Assembly (NCBI RefSeq): GCF_024505185.1
Contig: NZ_JANIBJ010000015.1
Coordinates: 41,644-105,643, forward strand
Reading direction: 5' to 3'
Length of the DNA stretch: 64,000 nt
Source of the DNA: Methylomonas subterranea
Lineage (GTDB): Bacteria > Pseudomonadota > Gammaproteobacteria > Methylococcales > Methylomonadaceae
How positions within the stretch are numbered: the first letter of the stretch is position 1; every line of letters starts with the position of its first letter. Made by a program: the position numbers and the translations under genes. This document shows positions 37,583-45,960 of this stretch, in pieces. Below the pieces are notes generated by a model. That model saw only the letters and a list, made by a program, of their open reading frames with translations, ran no database searches and was not told the DNA's origin.

Positions 37583-37936
37583 GCGATAGCTCCCTTATTC
37601 GAAATATACGGCAAACACCCGGCAAATGCCCGGCTCTATTCCCAACATCTTGCCAATTTTTCTCCGCCTAAACCATGGGAGCTTTTCCTGTTTATGACTG
37701 GCGGCGGCTGCCTCGCAACCGGGAACATTACCCTGGCATTTTTCGGCTGATTTCCCGCCGATTCGATGGATTCTTCCGTAACGGCCAAACAGACCCTTTC
37801 TATACCATTTGCCGCAGCGTGGCCTGCCCGGTTGCTTACCCGTGATGCGGTTTTGATCAAGAACGCTGCTTAGCAAAAACTGATTTCAACCGGCGGCGCC
37901 ACGCCTCTTTTCAAAGAATAAAAATCTGGAGGAAAC
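37583..37936. promoter_or_regulatory. Divergent mxaB-mxaF control region
   Basis: A 354-base gap with no gene. It must hold the mxaF promoter and the mxaB leader. A GGAGG ribosome site stands 6 bases before mxaF. I could not fix the -35/-10 of mxaF by eye; an AAGAAC near 37859 is only a weak match to the AAGACA-type box known from other mxaF promoters. A short hairpin CCCGGCAAATGCCCGG at 37618-37633 is near the mxaB start. Confidence 0.45.
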
Positions 37937-39745
37937 ATGCAACAACTCGATTTGCGCGTAGTGGGGAAAACCGCCGCATTAATGGCGGGCGGCATCCTGA
38001 GCGTGGCGCAACCGGCGCTGGCCAATAAGGAGCTGGAACAGCTCGCCAAGCAGAACACCAACTGGGTCATGCAAACCAAGGATTACGCATCGACCCATTT
38101 CAGCGAGATGATCGACATCAACGCCAACAACGTTAAAAACCTGAAAGTGGCGTGGTCGTTCTCGACCGGCGTGCTGAACGGCCACGAAGGCGGTCCGCTG
38201 GTGGTTGACGGCATCATGTACGTGCACACCCCATATCCGAACAACGTCTTCGCGATCGATTTGAACGAGCCGGACAAGATTTTATGGCAGTTCAAGCCCA
38301 AGCAGAACCCGGCGGCCCGCGCGGTGGCCTGCTGCGACGTGGTTAACCGCGGCTTGGCCTATGCGCCGGCCGGCAAGGATTATCCGGCCACGATCTTTTT
38401 GAACCAGTTGGACGGCCATGTCGTGGCGTTGAACGCCAAGACCGGCGAACTGCGCTGGAAAATGGAAAACTCCGACATCGCCATGGGCTCCACCTTGACC
38501 GTGGCGCCGTTCGTGGCCAAGGATAAAGTCATCGTCGGTTCCTCCGGCGCCGAGCTGGGCGTGCGCGGTTACGCGACCGCTTACAACGTTAAGGACGGCA
38601 AGCAAGAGTGGCGGGTGTATGCCACCGGTCCCGACGAAGACATCAAACTGTCCAAAGACTTCAACAAAGCCAACCCGCATTACGGCCAGTTCGGTTTGGG
38701 CCTGAAAACCTGGGAAGGCGACGCCTGGAAAATCGGCGGCGGCACCAACTGGGGTTGGTACGCCTACGACAGCGACCTGGAGATGCTGTACTACGGCTCC
38801 GGTAACCCAGCACCTTGGAACGAAACCATGCGCCCCGGCGACAACAAATGGACCATGACCATCTGGGGCCGCGACATTAACAGCGGCGAAGCCAAATTCG
38901 GCTACCAAAAAACCCCGCACGACGAGTGGGACTACGCCGGCGTCAACTACATGGGCCTGTCCGAGCAAGTGGTGGACGGCAAGAAACGCAAGCTGCTGAC
39001 CCATCCCGACCGTAACGGTCTGGTCTACACCCTGGACCGCGAGAACGGCGATCTGATCAACGCCTTCAAGATCGACGACACCGTCAACTGGGTCAAGAAA
39101 GTCGATCTGAAAACCGGCCTGCCGGTGCGCGACCCGGAATATTCCACACACATGGACCACCAAGCTACCGGCATCTGCCCGTCGGCCATGGGTTACCACA
39201 ACCAGGGCATCGAATCCTACGACCCGAACAAGCAACTGTTCTTCATGGGCATCAACCACATCTGCATGGATTGGGAACCGTTCATGCTGCCTTACCGGGC
39301 CGGCCAATTCTTCGTCGGCGCGACTTTGAACATGTATCCGGGTCCGAAAGGCACCCTGGGCCAGGTCAAAGCCATGAACGCGGTCACCGGCAAAATGGAA
39401 TGGGAAGTTCAGGAGAAATTCGCGGTTTGGGGCGGCACCATGGCCACCGCCGGCGACTTGGTGTTCTACGGCACCCTGGACGGTTACATCAAGGCTCGCC
39501 ATTCCAAAACCGGCGAAGAACTGTGGAAGTTCAAACTGCCTTCCGGCGTCATCGGCCATCCGATTACCTATAAACACAACAACAAACAGTATGTGGCGAT
39601 TTATTACGGTGTCGGCGGCTGGCCCGGCGTTGGCCTGGTATTCGACCTGGCCGATCCGACCGCCGGTCTGGGCGCGGTGGGTGCGTTTAAAGAATTGGCG
39701 CACTACACCCAAATGGGCGGCGGCGTGATGGTGTTCTCGCTGTAA
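37937..39745 (+). CDS. mxaF: Methanol dehydrogenase large subunit, calcium type (MxaF)
   Basis: PQQ-dependent periplasmic enzyme oxidising methanol to formaldehyde. The signal peptide ends near residue 29 (PALA). The vicinal disulphide pair is Cys132-Cys133 (AVACCDVV), PQQ-propeller Trp motifs are present, and the catalytic Asp is Asp332 in [10 protein letters not shown]. The residue two after it is Ala, not the Asp of lanthanide XoxF enzymes, so this is the calcium form. The 602-residue length is right. First gene of the mxa cluster, with mxaJ next. Confidence 0.98.
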   Translation: MQQLDLRVVGKTAALMAGGILSVAQPALANKELEQLAKQNTNWVMQTKDYASTHFSEMIDINANNVKNLKVAWSFSTGVLNGHEGGPLVVDGIMYVHTPYPNNVFAIDLNEPDKILWQFKPKQNPAARAVACCDVVNRGLAYAPAGKDYPATIFLNQLDGHVVALNAKTGELRWKMENSDIAMGSTLTVAPFVAKDKVIVGSSGAELGVRGYATAYNVKDGKQEWRVYATGPDEDIKLSKDFNKANPHYGQFGLGLKTWEGDAWKIGGGTNWGWYAYDSDLEMLYYGSGNPAPWNETMRPGDNKWTMTIWGRDINSGEAKFGYQKTPHDEWDYAGVNYMGLSEQVVDGKKRKLLTHPDRNGLVYTLDRENGDLINAFKIDDTVNWVKKVDLKTGLPVRDPEYSTHMDHQATGICPSAMGYHNQGIESYDPNKQLFFMGINHICMDWEPFMLPYRAGQFFVGATLNMYPGPKGTLGQVKAMNAVTGKMEWEVQEKFAVWGGTMATAGDLVFYGTLDGYIKARHSKTGEELWKFKLPSGVIGHPITYKHNNKQYVAIYYGVGGWPGVGLVFDLADPTAGLGAVGAFKELAHYTQMGGGVMVFSL

Positions 39746-39749
39746 AACA

Positions 39750-39880
39750 CCCTCACCCCAACCCCTCTCCCAGTGGGAGAGGGGCGTTTTCTTGATGTCG
39801 GCTGTATTCGATTTAACGATGGCGTCGGGAAAGCGAGGGTAAAGCTCCGTCTCCCATTGGGAGAAGGCGGGGGGTGAGGC
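39750..39880. repeat. Pair of inverted REP-type hairpins between mxaF and mxaJ
   Basis: A hairpin with stem CCCCTCTCCC / GGGAGAGGGG (39762-39784) and a second copy, TCTCCCATTGGGAGA (39851-39865). Outer parts CCCTCACCCC (39751) and GGGGTGAGG (39872) show that the second is an inverted copy of the first. They may act as an attenuator that lowers downstream expression or protects mxaF mRNA 3' ends. Confidence 0.75.
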
Positions 39881-39927
39881 GGGCGAATGCCCTCCGAGTC
39901 CCGTGAATTAACAAGCAACGAATAACC

Positions 39928-40770
39928 ATGAAAAATACAAAACGCATTTTTACCGCTTTGGTTTTGGGTATCGGCTTTGCCAATGTTCAAGCCGAGCAAC
40001 AGGCGTTGAAAGTCTGCACCGCCGAAAACGAAATGCCTTATTCCAACCAAGCCGGCGAGGGCTTCGAGAACAAGCTGGCGCAATACGTCGCCGAGCGCAT
40101 GGGTCGGAAACTGGAAATCGTGACCTGGACCGATCCGCGCTACTTCATCCGCGATTATCTGGATAAAGGCTTGTGCGACGTGGTGATGGGCGTCGATGCC
40201 GGCGATCCGCGCGTGCTGACCACGGCGCCGTACTACCGTTCGGGCTACGTGTTCATCAGCCGCGAGCAGGACGGTTTGGATTTGAAAAATTGGGATAGTC
40301 CTGCGTTGAAGACCGCCAAGCGCATTGCCTTCGCGCCCGGCACGCCGGCCGAGACCATGTTGCGCGTGATTGGGCGTTACAACGACATGTTCAACTATCA
40401 ACAGGAATTGGTGGGTTTCAAGTCCAGGCGTAATCAGTACGTCAAGTACGACAACGACAAACTGGTCAACGAAGTGGCGTCCGGCAAGGCCGAAATCGCC
40501 ATTCTGTGGGGACCGGCGGCCGCGCGTTACGTAAAAGCGTCGCCCACGCCGCTGACCATGACCGTGATTCCGGACAACGCCAAGCGCGCGGATGGCGAGA
40601 AAGTCGGCTTCCAGTACAGCACGGCGATCGGTGTGCGTAAGGGTGACACCGCCTTGTTGGCGCAGTTGAACAACATCGTCAAAGAACAGCAAGACGAGAT
40701 CGCGGAACTCCTGGAAGCGGAAGGCATTCCGTTGCTGGAGGAACCCGAAACCGCCTTGTCCATGAACTAA
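39928..40770 (+). CDS. mxaJ: MxaJ, periplasmic solute-binding-like protein of the MDH system
   Basis: 280 residues, with a signal peptide ending VQAE. The sequence LKVCTAENEMPYSN and later CDVVMGVDAGDPRV and FAPGTPAETML are of a type 3 solute-binding fold. MxaJ binds the methanol dehydrogenase and is required for its assembly or activation, though its exact role is unsettled. It lies after the hairpin pair that follows mxaF; mxaG starts 14 bases later. Confidence 0.95.
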   Translation: MKNTKRIFTALVLGIGFANVQAEQQALKVCTAENEMPYSNQAGEGFENKLAQYVAERMGRKLEIVTWTDPRYFIRDYLDKGLCDVVMGVDAGDPRVLTTAPYYRSGYVFISREQDGLDLKNWDSPALKTAKRIAFAPGTPAETMLRVIGRYNDMFNYQQELVGFKSRRNQYVKYDNDKLVNEVASGKAEIAILWGPAAARYVKASPTPLTMTVIPDNAKRADGEKVGFQYSTAIGVRKGDTALLAQLNNIVKEQQDEIAELLEAEGIPLLEEPETALSMN

Positions 40771-40783
40771 CAGGAAACATTGA

Positions 40784-41260
40784 ATGAAATTGAAGACATT
40801 ACTAAACGGCACCGTGTTGACTCTGGCGTTAGCCGGGGTGACCAGCGCCCAGGCCGACATCACCTTGCGCCACGCCCTGACCGGCGAAACGCTAGATTTG
40901 AGTTTTGCCAAGAAGGGCGGCAACACCGACAAGTTCAAGCAATTCCTGCAGACCGGCAAGAACCCGTACAACGGCGATGCCGAAGCCGCCAAGAAGGGCG
41001 AGAGCCTGTACATGACTGGTTGCTCCGGCTGCCACGGCCACGAGGCGGAGGGCAAGCTCGGACCCGGTCTGGCCGACGACTACTGGACCTATCCGCGCGG
41101 CCTGACCGACCAGGGTTTGTTCGAAATTCTGTTCGGCGGCGCCAACGGCATGATGGGCCCGCAATACGTCAATTTCAGCACCGACGACATGCTGCACATC
41201 ATGTCCTTCATCCGCCATATCTACAAAGGCGATCCGAAGAAGGCGGAATGGTTGAAGTAA
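40784..41260 (+). CDS. mxaG: Cytochrome cL, electron acceptor of methanol dehydrogenase
   Basis: 158 residues, with a signal peptide ending SAQA. One haem site is CSGCH (residues 80-84). A Met-bearing stretch GANGMMGPQY gives candidates for the sixth iron ligand. It takes electrons from PQQ in the periplasm and passes them on to cytochrome cH. It is between mxaJ and mxaI, as in all mxa clusters. Confidence 0.95.
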   Translation: MKLKTLLNGTVLTLALAGVTSAQADITLRHALTGETLDLSFAKKGGNTDKFKQFLQTGKNPYNGDAEAAKKGESLYMTGCSGCHGHEAEGKLGPGLADDYWTYPRGLTDQGLFEILFGGANGMMGPQYVNFSTDDMLHIMSFIRHIYKGDPKKAEWLK

Positions 41261-41287
41261 ATCCCGCACCCTGGATCTTTGCCGGTT

Positions 41288-41312
41288 GTAGGGTATGCAC
41301 TGCGTACCCTAC
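41288..41312. repeat. Short palindrome between mxaG and mxaI
   Basis: GTAGGGTATGCA, one base, then TGCGTACCCTAC (one mismatch). It starts like the larger GTAGGGTGG palindromes at 42826, 45027 and, with one change, 47126, and so belongs to the same REP-type family. Confidence 0.7.
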
Positions 41313-41360
41313 TGACTTCGGAAAAGGCGTGCTTATCCAAAAAATCATCAGGAGATCAAC

Positions 41361-41642
41361 ATGAAGACATTATTGATATTGAGCGCAACACTTTTGGTTC
41401 TGGGCCTGTCCGGCGCAGCAAACGCCTACGACGGCACCAAATGCAAGGAAGCCGGCAACTGCTGGGAACCGAAACCGGGTTATCCCGCGCAAGTGGCCGG
41501 CAGCAAGTACGATCCGAAACACGATCCCAACGAGCTCAACAAGCAGGCGCAATCGATCAAGGAAATGGAAGCCCGTAACGCCAAGCGCACGGAAATTTTG
41601 GCCAAGACCGGCAAGTTCGTTTACGACGTCGAAGGCCAGTGA
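41361..41642 (+). CDS. mxaI: Methanol dehydrogenase small subunit (MxaI)
   Basis: 93 residues with a signal peptide ending ANA. The mature part is a short, Lys-rich chain with KCKEAGNCWEPKPGYP (one disulphide) and a long helix, the hallmark of the alpha2-beta2 MDH small subunit that wraps around MxaF. Its presence confirms the calcium enzyme, since XoxF enzymes do not need it. It has a GGAG site, is after mxaG, and is followed by a terminator. Confidence 0.96.
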   Translation: MKTLLILSATLLVLGLSGAANAYDGTKCKEAGNCWEPKPGYPAQVAGSKYDPKHDPNELNKQAQSIKEMEARNAKRTEILAKTGKFVYDVEGQ

Positions 41643-41754
41643 TGACTCGGCGCGAATTATCGTCAATTCCCCTGATGATTCGCCTTTCATCACCCTCGGC
41701 GTGGGCTGCAACGGACAACTAGCCCGCGCCACCCCTTAAAGATAAGACCACTTT

Positions 41755-41786
41755 GCGCCGGCAAAGCAATGCGCCGGCGTTTTTTT
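41755..41786 (+). terminator. Intrinsic terminator between mxaI and mxaR
   Basis: Stem CGCCGGC (41756-41762) and GCCGGCG (41773-41779), 10-base loop, then seven T. It splits mxaFJGI (structural genes) from mxaR onward (assembly genes). The T-tract ends only 4 bases before the mxaR ATG. Confidence 0.8.
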
Positions 41787-41790
41787 GACC

Positions 41791-42810
41791 ATGAATACAG
41801 AACATCAACTCGGCGACTGGCGCGACCAGGCCCTGAATTTCGAACGCCAAATCAATCACACCGTGATCGGCCAAAAACCCGCCGTGCGCAACCTGCTGCT
41901 GGCGGTCTTCGCCAGAGGTCACGTGCTGCTGGAGGGCCAGGTCGGCGTCGGCAAAACCACCTTGCTGCGCGCCGTGGCGCAAGGCCTGGGCGGCCAATAC
42001 CAGCGCATCGAAGGCACCATCGACCTGATGCCGGCCGATTTGATTTATTACACTTATTTGAACAGCGACGGCCGGCCGTGCGTCGATCCGGGGCCGTTGT
42101 TGAAACAGGGCGAAGAATTGGCGATTTTTTTCTTCAACGAAATCAACCGTGCTCGGCCACAGGTGCATTCCTTGTTGCTGAGGGTGATGGCTGAACGTAG
42201 CGTCAGCGCCTTCAACCGCGATTATCAAATGCCGCATGTGCAGGTGTTCGCCGACCGAAACCGGGTTGAGCGTGAGGAAACCTTCGAACTGCCGGCGGCC
42301 GCCCGCGACCGCTTTATGATGGAAATCAGCATCGACACCCCGGACCAGGACGCAGTGCTGGATGCCTTGATGTTCGATCCGCGTTTTCATGACGTAGACA
42401 CCTTGGTGGCCGGCATCGATAAAAACATTCTTTCCTACTACCAGCTCAACGAGATCGCGGCCCAAATTCAAGCCAGCGTCAAAACCAGTCCGACCTTGCA
42501 TCACTATGCGCTGGATTTATGGAAGGCCAGCAGCCGGCCCGGCGCTTATGGCATCCGCCTCAGCGACGTCGAAATGGAGCAATTGATCCAGGCCGGCGCC
42601 AGCCCCAGAGGCATGAGTTACTTCATCCGCGCCGCCAAGGTCAGGGCTTGGTTGGAGGGAAGGGATATGCTGTTGCCGGAGGACATGCAGGCGGTGTTTC
42701 AAGTGACCATGGCACACAGGATATTTTTAAACCCGATGTACGGTTACCGAAAAGAGGAATTAATGCCGGCGTTGATAGAAGGGATTTTGAATGGGATTGC
42801 CGCGCCGTGA
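41791..42810 (+). CDS. mxaR: MoxR-family AAA ATPase MxaR
   Basis: 339 residues from the ATG at 41791. Walker A is GQVGVGKTT and Walker B is AIFFFNEINRARPQ, with sensor-type VFADRNRVEREE. MoxR ATPases work with von Willebrand proteins as chaperones; here they are MxaC, MxaL and the DUF58 protein MxaS, and the target is methanol dehydrogenase, in particular calcium insertion. No ribosome binding site lies before the start because the terminator T-tract takes its place. Confidence 0.93.
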   Translation: MNTEHQLGDWRDQALNFERQINHTVIGQKPAVRNLLLAVFARGHVLLEGQVGVGKTTLLRAVAQGLGGQYQRIEGTIDLMPADLIYYTYLNSDGRPCVDPGPLLKQGEELAIFFFNEINRARPQVHSLLLRVMAERSVSAFNRDYQMPHVQVFADRNRVEREETFELPAAARDRFMMEISIDTPDQDAVLDALMFDPRFHDVDTLVAGIDKNILSYYQLNEIAAQIQASVKTSPTLHHYALDLWKASSRPGAYGIRLSDVEMEQLIQAGASPRGMSYFIRAAKVRAWLEGRDMLLPEDMQAVFQVTMAHRIFLNPMYGYRKEELMPALIEGILNGIAAP

Positions 42811-43533
42811 CTTTTTTGTTGCTTGGTAGGGTGGGCACTGCTTTTTGTGCCCACGCGGGAGATGGCTTTGGTGGATTGTGGGTTTGCGGTTTGGTGTCGC
42901 TATCGCGACGGTTTTTATGTCGGGTCTCGGCCCGACAGCCGAGGTACTTTCTTTTGCTTGCCCAAAAGAAAGTACCCAAAGAAAACGGCACCCCATGCCG
43001 CTTGAGCCCTGCGCTCCGAAGGCTTTGAACGGGGCTAGCGGGCTGATCCGTTCAAACCCTCCGGTGCTCGGCGCGGCATCAGGGGATAAAACCTCGGCCG
43101 GTGATCTGATGGTTTGTTAGCAAGAACAGGGGATATGTTTTGATCTGGTTTTCTCGTTACCAAACTCCAGTTTGGTAACGCCATCTTGGAAGCTCCAGCT
43201 TCCTATGTTCAGAAAGCTGGAGCTTTGTTACCAGAGGGAACACATAAATTTGCGATGGTTTTTCTTCCCCCCTTATGCCGCACCGAGCACCGAAATGTTT
43301 GGCGGGATTTGCCCGCTAGGGGCGCGGCAAGGATGCCGCACGTTGCTTGCAGGGGCTGGGATGCCCCTTCAAGCAACCCCCGCTAAACATTTCGGAGCGC
43401 AGGATCAAAGCGGCATCGGGGCCGCCTTTCTTTTGGATACTTTTCTTTGGCGGAGCAAAGAAAAGTATCGCGCCCGCCGGTGCGCGAACCGGCATTAAAA
43501 AAACGTCGCAACAGCGACACATAAAAAAAGCCT
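42811..43533. repeat. Repeat-filled gap inside the mxa cluster
   Basis: No gene is visible. Directly after mxaR is a hairpin (GTGGGCAC 42831-42838 with GTGCCCAC 42847-42854). Then a repeat of about 145 bases (42895-43040, starting TGTCGCTATCGCGACGG) is found again in inverted orientation at about 43375-43521. Both copies carry a nested hairpin of the type TACTTTCTTTTG...CAAAAGAAAGTA. Between them lies another palindromic piece with CCAAACTCCAGTTTGG near 43160. It looks like a two-ended non-coding insertion. Confidence 0.75.
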
Positions 43534-44160
43534 ATGAACATCAAAGAACTAACCAAACAAATCATCCCCAAATCCGGCCTAAACCACTACGCCGAAACCT
43601 ATTTGACTTGGGCCGGCGTCGGCCTGATCGGCTCCTTCGTGGCGACGACGCTGGACGGCCAGGCCGAACTGGCTTACGCCGCCTATTACACCAACGCCGT
43701 CAATGACGCCGTGGGTTACAACTTCTGGATCTTGCTGGCGGTGATCGGCCTGTTGCTGTTCGGCCTCAGTTTGCCGTTGATTTATCTGTCGTTGCATGTG
43801 CCGCAAGCCAAAATCGTCGCCGACCAGTTCAGGCGCTTCAGTTACACCTTTTTTCTGGTGGCCTTCGACGAGGGCGGCTTGATGATAGGCATCCTGATCG
43901 CCAATTGGCTGCACACCAGCGACAAGATGGCGCTGTTGGCCGATAAGTCGTTCTTGTTCAGCGATGTCGGGCTGCTGCCGATACTGGCGCTGGCCTTCGT
44001 CAATTCCTTTTTGTGGCTACTCGGGGAAGCGATTTACAACCGCGACGACAAAAGTTACTCCGGCGTGGTCGGCCTGATCATGGCGGCGCCGATCAAATAT
44101 CTGGCGCCGGGTTATTTGAGCGTCGGCGGCATCGTGCTGTATCTGGTCGTCAGTCAATAG
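43534..44160 (+). CDS. Membrane protein conserved in mxa clusters
   Basis: 208 residues with five or six hydrophobic helices (for example LTWAGVGLIGSFVATTL, FWILLAVIGLLLFGLSL, FLVAFDEGGLMIGILIA, and ALAFVNSFLWLLGEAI). No catalytic motif. A gene of this type stands between mxaR and mxaS in other methanotrophs, sometimes under the name mxaP; I am not sure enough of the name to give it. The start lies 13 bases after the right repeat copy with a weak ribosome site, while its stop is 4 bases before mxaS. Confidence 0.8.
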   Translation: MNIKELTKQIIPKSGLNHYAETYLTWAGVGLIGSFVATTLDGQAELAYAAYYTNAVNDAVGYNFWILLAVIGLLLFGLSLPLIYLSLHVPQAKIVADQFRRFSYTFFLVAFDEGGLMIGILIANWLHTSDKMALLADKSFLFSDVGLLPILALAFVNSFLWLLGEAIYNRDDKSYSGVVGLIMAAPIKYLAPGYLSVGGIVLYLVVSQ

Positions 44161-44164
44161 CGCC

Positions 44165-45004
44165 ATGAGCAAGGCCGTCCCATCCTTTCATTACCGGCTG
44201 GCCCATCCCGGCTACAGAGTGTTTCCCGGCGCCCATCCGGGGCAAACGGTCGGCGGCGGCCAGTTGTTCAAGCGCCACGAGCCTTTGCTGGCCAGCCCCG
44301 ATCCGCGCCGCATCGATCTGCGCGCCAGCGTGCTCGATCCGTTCAGGCATTACCGGGTCAGGGTGTTCCAGCAACATAGCAAATTGGCGGTCTATGTGAT
44401 CGCCGATTTGTCGGCGTCGATGCGCGGCAAGTTGCCGCTGCTGGCCGATTTCGTGCTGTCGGCGGCGCAATCGGCGCTGGAATGCGGCGACAGTTTCGGC
44501 TTCATTGGTTGCGGTCCCAGCCTGGACCGGCGCTGGTTGCTGCCGGCCAGTCAAACGCTGCAGCCGGTACGGGAACTGGCGATACGCTTGGCGGATTTTC
44601 AGGCCCACGGCAAGGCCGACAGCTTGCAGCGCGCGGCCACACTGTTGCCGGCGCGCCGCTCGTTGGTGTTTTTAGTGTCCGATTGCCACTTCGACCCGGC
44701 GAGCTTGCGAAAACTTTTGCGGCCGTTGACGCCGCATGCCGTGGTGCCGATGGTGGCCTGGGACGAGGCCGAATATCGCGGATTGCCGGAGTGGGGCTTG
44801 GCGCGCTTCAAAGATGCCGAGAACGGCCGCGAACGAACCTTGCTGATGCGGCCGGACTTGAAACGCCGCATCGTGCAGGCTTTCGAAGACCGCCGCGAAC
44901 ATTTGCGCCGCATCTTCCGCGCCTTCGGCATGGAGCCTTTATTCTTCAGCGGAGCCTATCGCGCCGAGGCGATGGAACGCTATTTTCTCCGGCATGCGTT
45001 ATGA
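44165..45004 (+). CDS. mxaS: MxaS, DUF58-domain protein
   Basis: 279 residues of the DUF58 type with RRIDLRASVLDPFRHYRVRVF and a VWA-like strand followed by VIADLSASM (a D-x-S-x-S metal site). It is a partner of the MoxR ATPase MxaR in maturation of methanol dehydrogenase. The TGA overlaps the mxaA ATG (ATGA). Confidence 0.92.
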   Translation: MSKAVPSFHYRLAHPGYRVFPGAHPGQTVGGGQLFKRHEPLLASPDPRRIDLRASVLDPFRHYRVRVFQQHSKLAVYVIADLSASMRGKLPLLADFVLSAAQSALECGDSFGFIGCGPSLDRRWLLPASQTLQPVRELAIRLADFQAHGKADSLQRAATLLPARRSLVFLVSDCHFDPASLRKLLRPLTPHAVVPMVAWDEAEYRGLPEWGLARFKDAENGRERTLLMRPDLKRRIVQAFEDRREHLRRIFRAFGMEPLFFSGAYRAEAMERYFLRHAL

Positions 45005-45960
45005 GTAGGTGTATTTTTGGTTTGCGTAGGGTGGATAAACGCAGTGCATCCACCTTGAACTTAACGGTGGATGCGCGTTGCTTATCCGCCCTATTATTGA
45101 CTTTATTGTTGGGCGGCTGCGGCAGCCTGTTGCCACCCGCCATCAGCCGTTTCGAGCTGCAAACCCCCAGGCCGTTCGGCTATCTGATCGGCGATGAAAT
45201 CCGCCACCGCCTCATCGTGCAGACCCGCAACGACGTCCGCTTGAGCCTCAATAGCGTGCCGGCCAAGGGCGAATTAAGCCGCTGGCTGAATCTGAACAAA
45301 GTGAGTCTTAACCATGACCCGGACAGCGGCGAGACGGTCATAGACCTGACCTATCAGGTGTTTTACGCGCCCAACGAAGTCAAGATGCTGAGCATTCCGG
45401 GGTTTAATCTGCAATTCACCCAGGCCGGCAAGACCGTCGAACAAGCCGTGCCGGCCTGGCCGTTCACGCTGTCGCCGGTCAAGGAACTGGCGGTCAGTAA
45501 GGATGAACAAGGCCGACAATACATGCGTCCCGATGCCTTGCCGGAACCCTTGCCGGCGACCAGCCAGTGGCTGGGGTTTTATGCCGGCCTTATAGCGGCG
45601 GCCTTGCTCGGCGGCTATTTGAGCGTGTTATACGGGCTGTGGCCGGTTTGGCCGAAGCGGCGTATTTTCAAACGCTTGTCGGCGAAACTCGACCGTTTGC
45701 CTGAGCCACAGCGGCAAGCCGGCTTGACCGCAATGCACCACGCTTTCAATGCCTTGTACGGCAAGCCGCTGTTCGCCAGCGGTTTGCAGGCTTTTTTCCA
45801 AGATCATCCGCAATACCGCGCCGCCGCAGATGCCATAGTCTGGTTTTTCGGTTGGTCGAATCGGGTATTGTTCGGCGGGCAAGCGATAGCCGCAGGCGAT
45901 TGGGAGAAGTTGCAAGGGTTGTGCCGGTTGTGCCGCGACATCGAGTGCGGCAAACGATGA
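45001..45960 (+). CDS. mxaA: MxaA, methanol dehydrogenase calcium-insertion protein
   Basis: 319 residues from the ATG at 45001 that overlaps the mxaS stop. It has a lipoprotein signal (LSALLLTLLLGGC), a periplasmic domain, one membrane helix (WLGFYAGLIAAALLGGYL) and a cytoplasmic C-terminal part. MxaA is needed for calcium-loaded MDH. Bases 45027-45093 of its leader are a GTAGGGTGG-type palindrome, so about 22 residues before the hydrophobic core come from repeat DNA. A GTG at 45067 inside the palindrome could be an alternative start with a normal-size leader. Confidence 0.9.
   Translation: MSRCIFGLRRVDKRSASTLNLTVDARCLSALLLTLLLGGCGSLLPPAISRFELQTPRPFGYLIGDEIRHRLIVQTRNDVRLSLNSVPAKGELSRWLNLNKVSLNHDPDSGETVIDLTYQVFYAPNEVKMLSIPGFNLQFTQAGKTVEQAVPAWPFTLSPVKELAVSKDEQGRQYMRPDALPEPLPATSQWLGFYAGLIAAALLGGYLSVLYGLWPVWPKRRIFKRLSAKLDRLPEPQRQAGLTAMHHAFNALYGKPLFASGLQAFFQDHPQYRAAADAIVWFFGWSNRVLFGGQAIAAGDWEKLQGLCRLCRDIECGKR
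45027..45093. repeat. REP-type palindrome within the mxaA leader
   Basis: Arms 45027-45054 (TAGGGTGGATAAACG...) and 45066-45093 (...CTTATCCGCCCTA) pair at about 22 of 28 positions with an 11-base loop. Similar palindromes lie at 41288, 42826 and 47126. Inside a coding frame this one adds codons instead of breaking the gene. Confidence 0.8.

Noticed and set aside
38282..39712. 476-residue open frame antisense to mxaF
   Set aside because: It is a shadow caused by the codon bias of mxaF, Val/His/Gly-rich with no family signature.
37937..39745. XoxF-type lanthanide methanol dehydrogenase
   Set aside because: The residue two after the catalytic Asp332 is Ala, where XoxF has Asp, and mxaI, mxaA, mxaC and mxaK are present.
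44482..45000. Long 5' extension of the mxaA frame
   Set aside because: It overlaps mxaS in another frame and reads as Arg-rich shadow sequence; the ATG at 45001 is at the mxaS stop.
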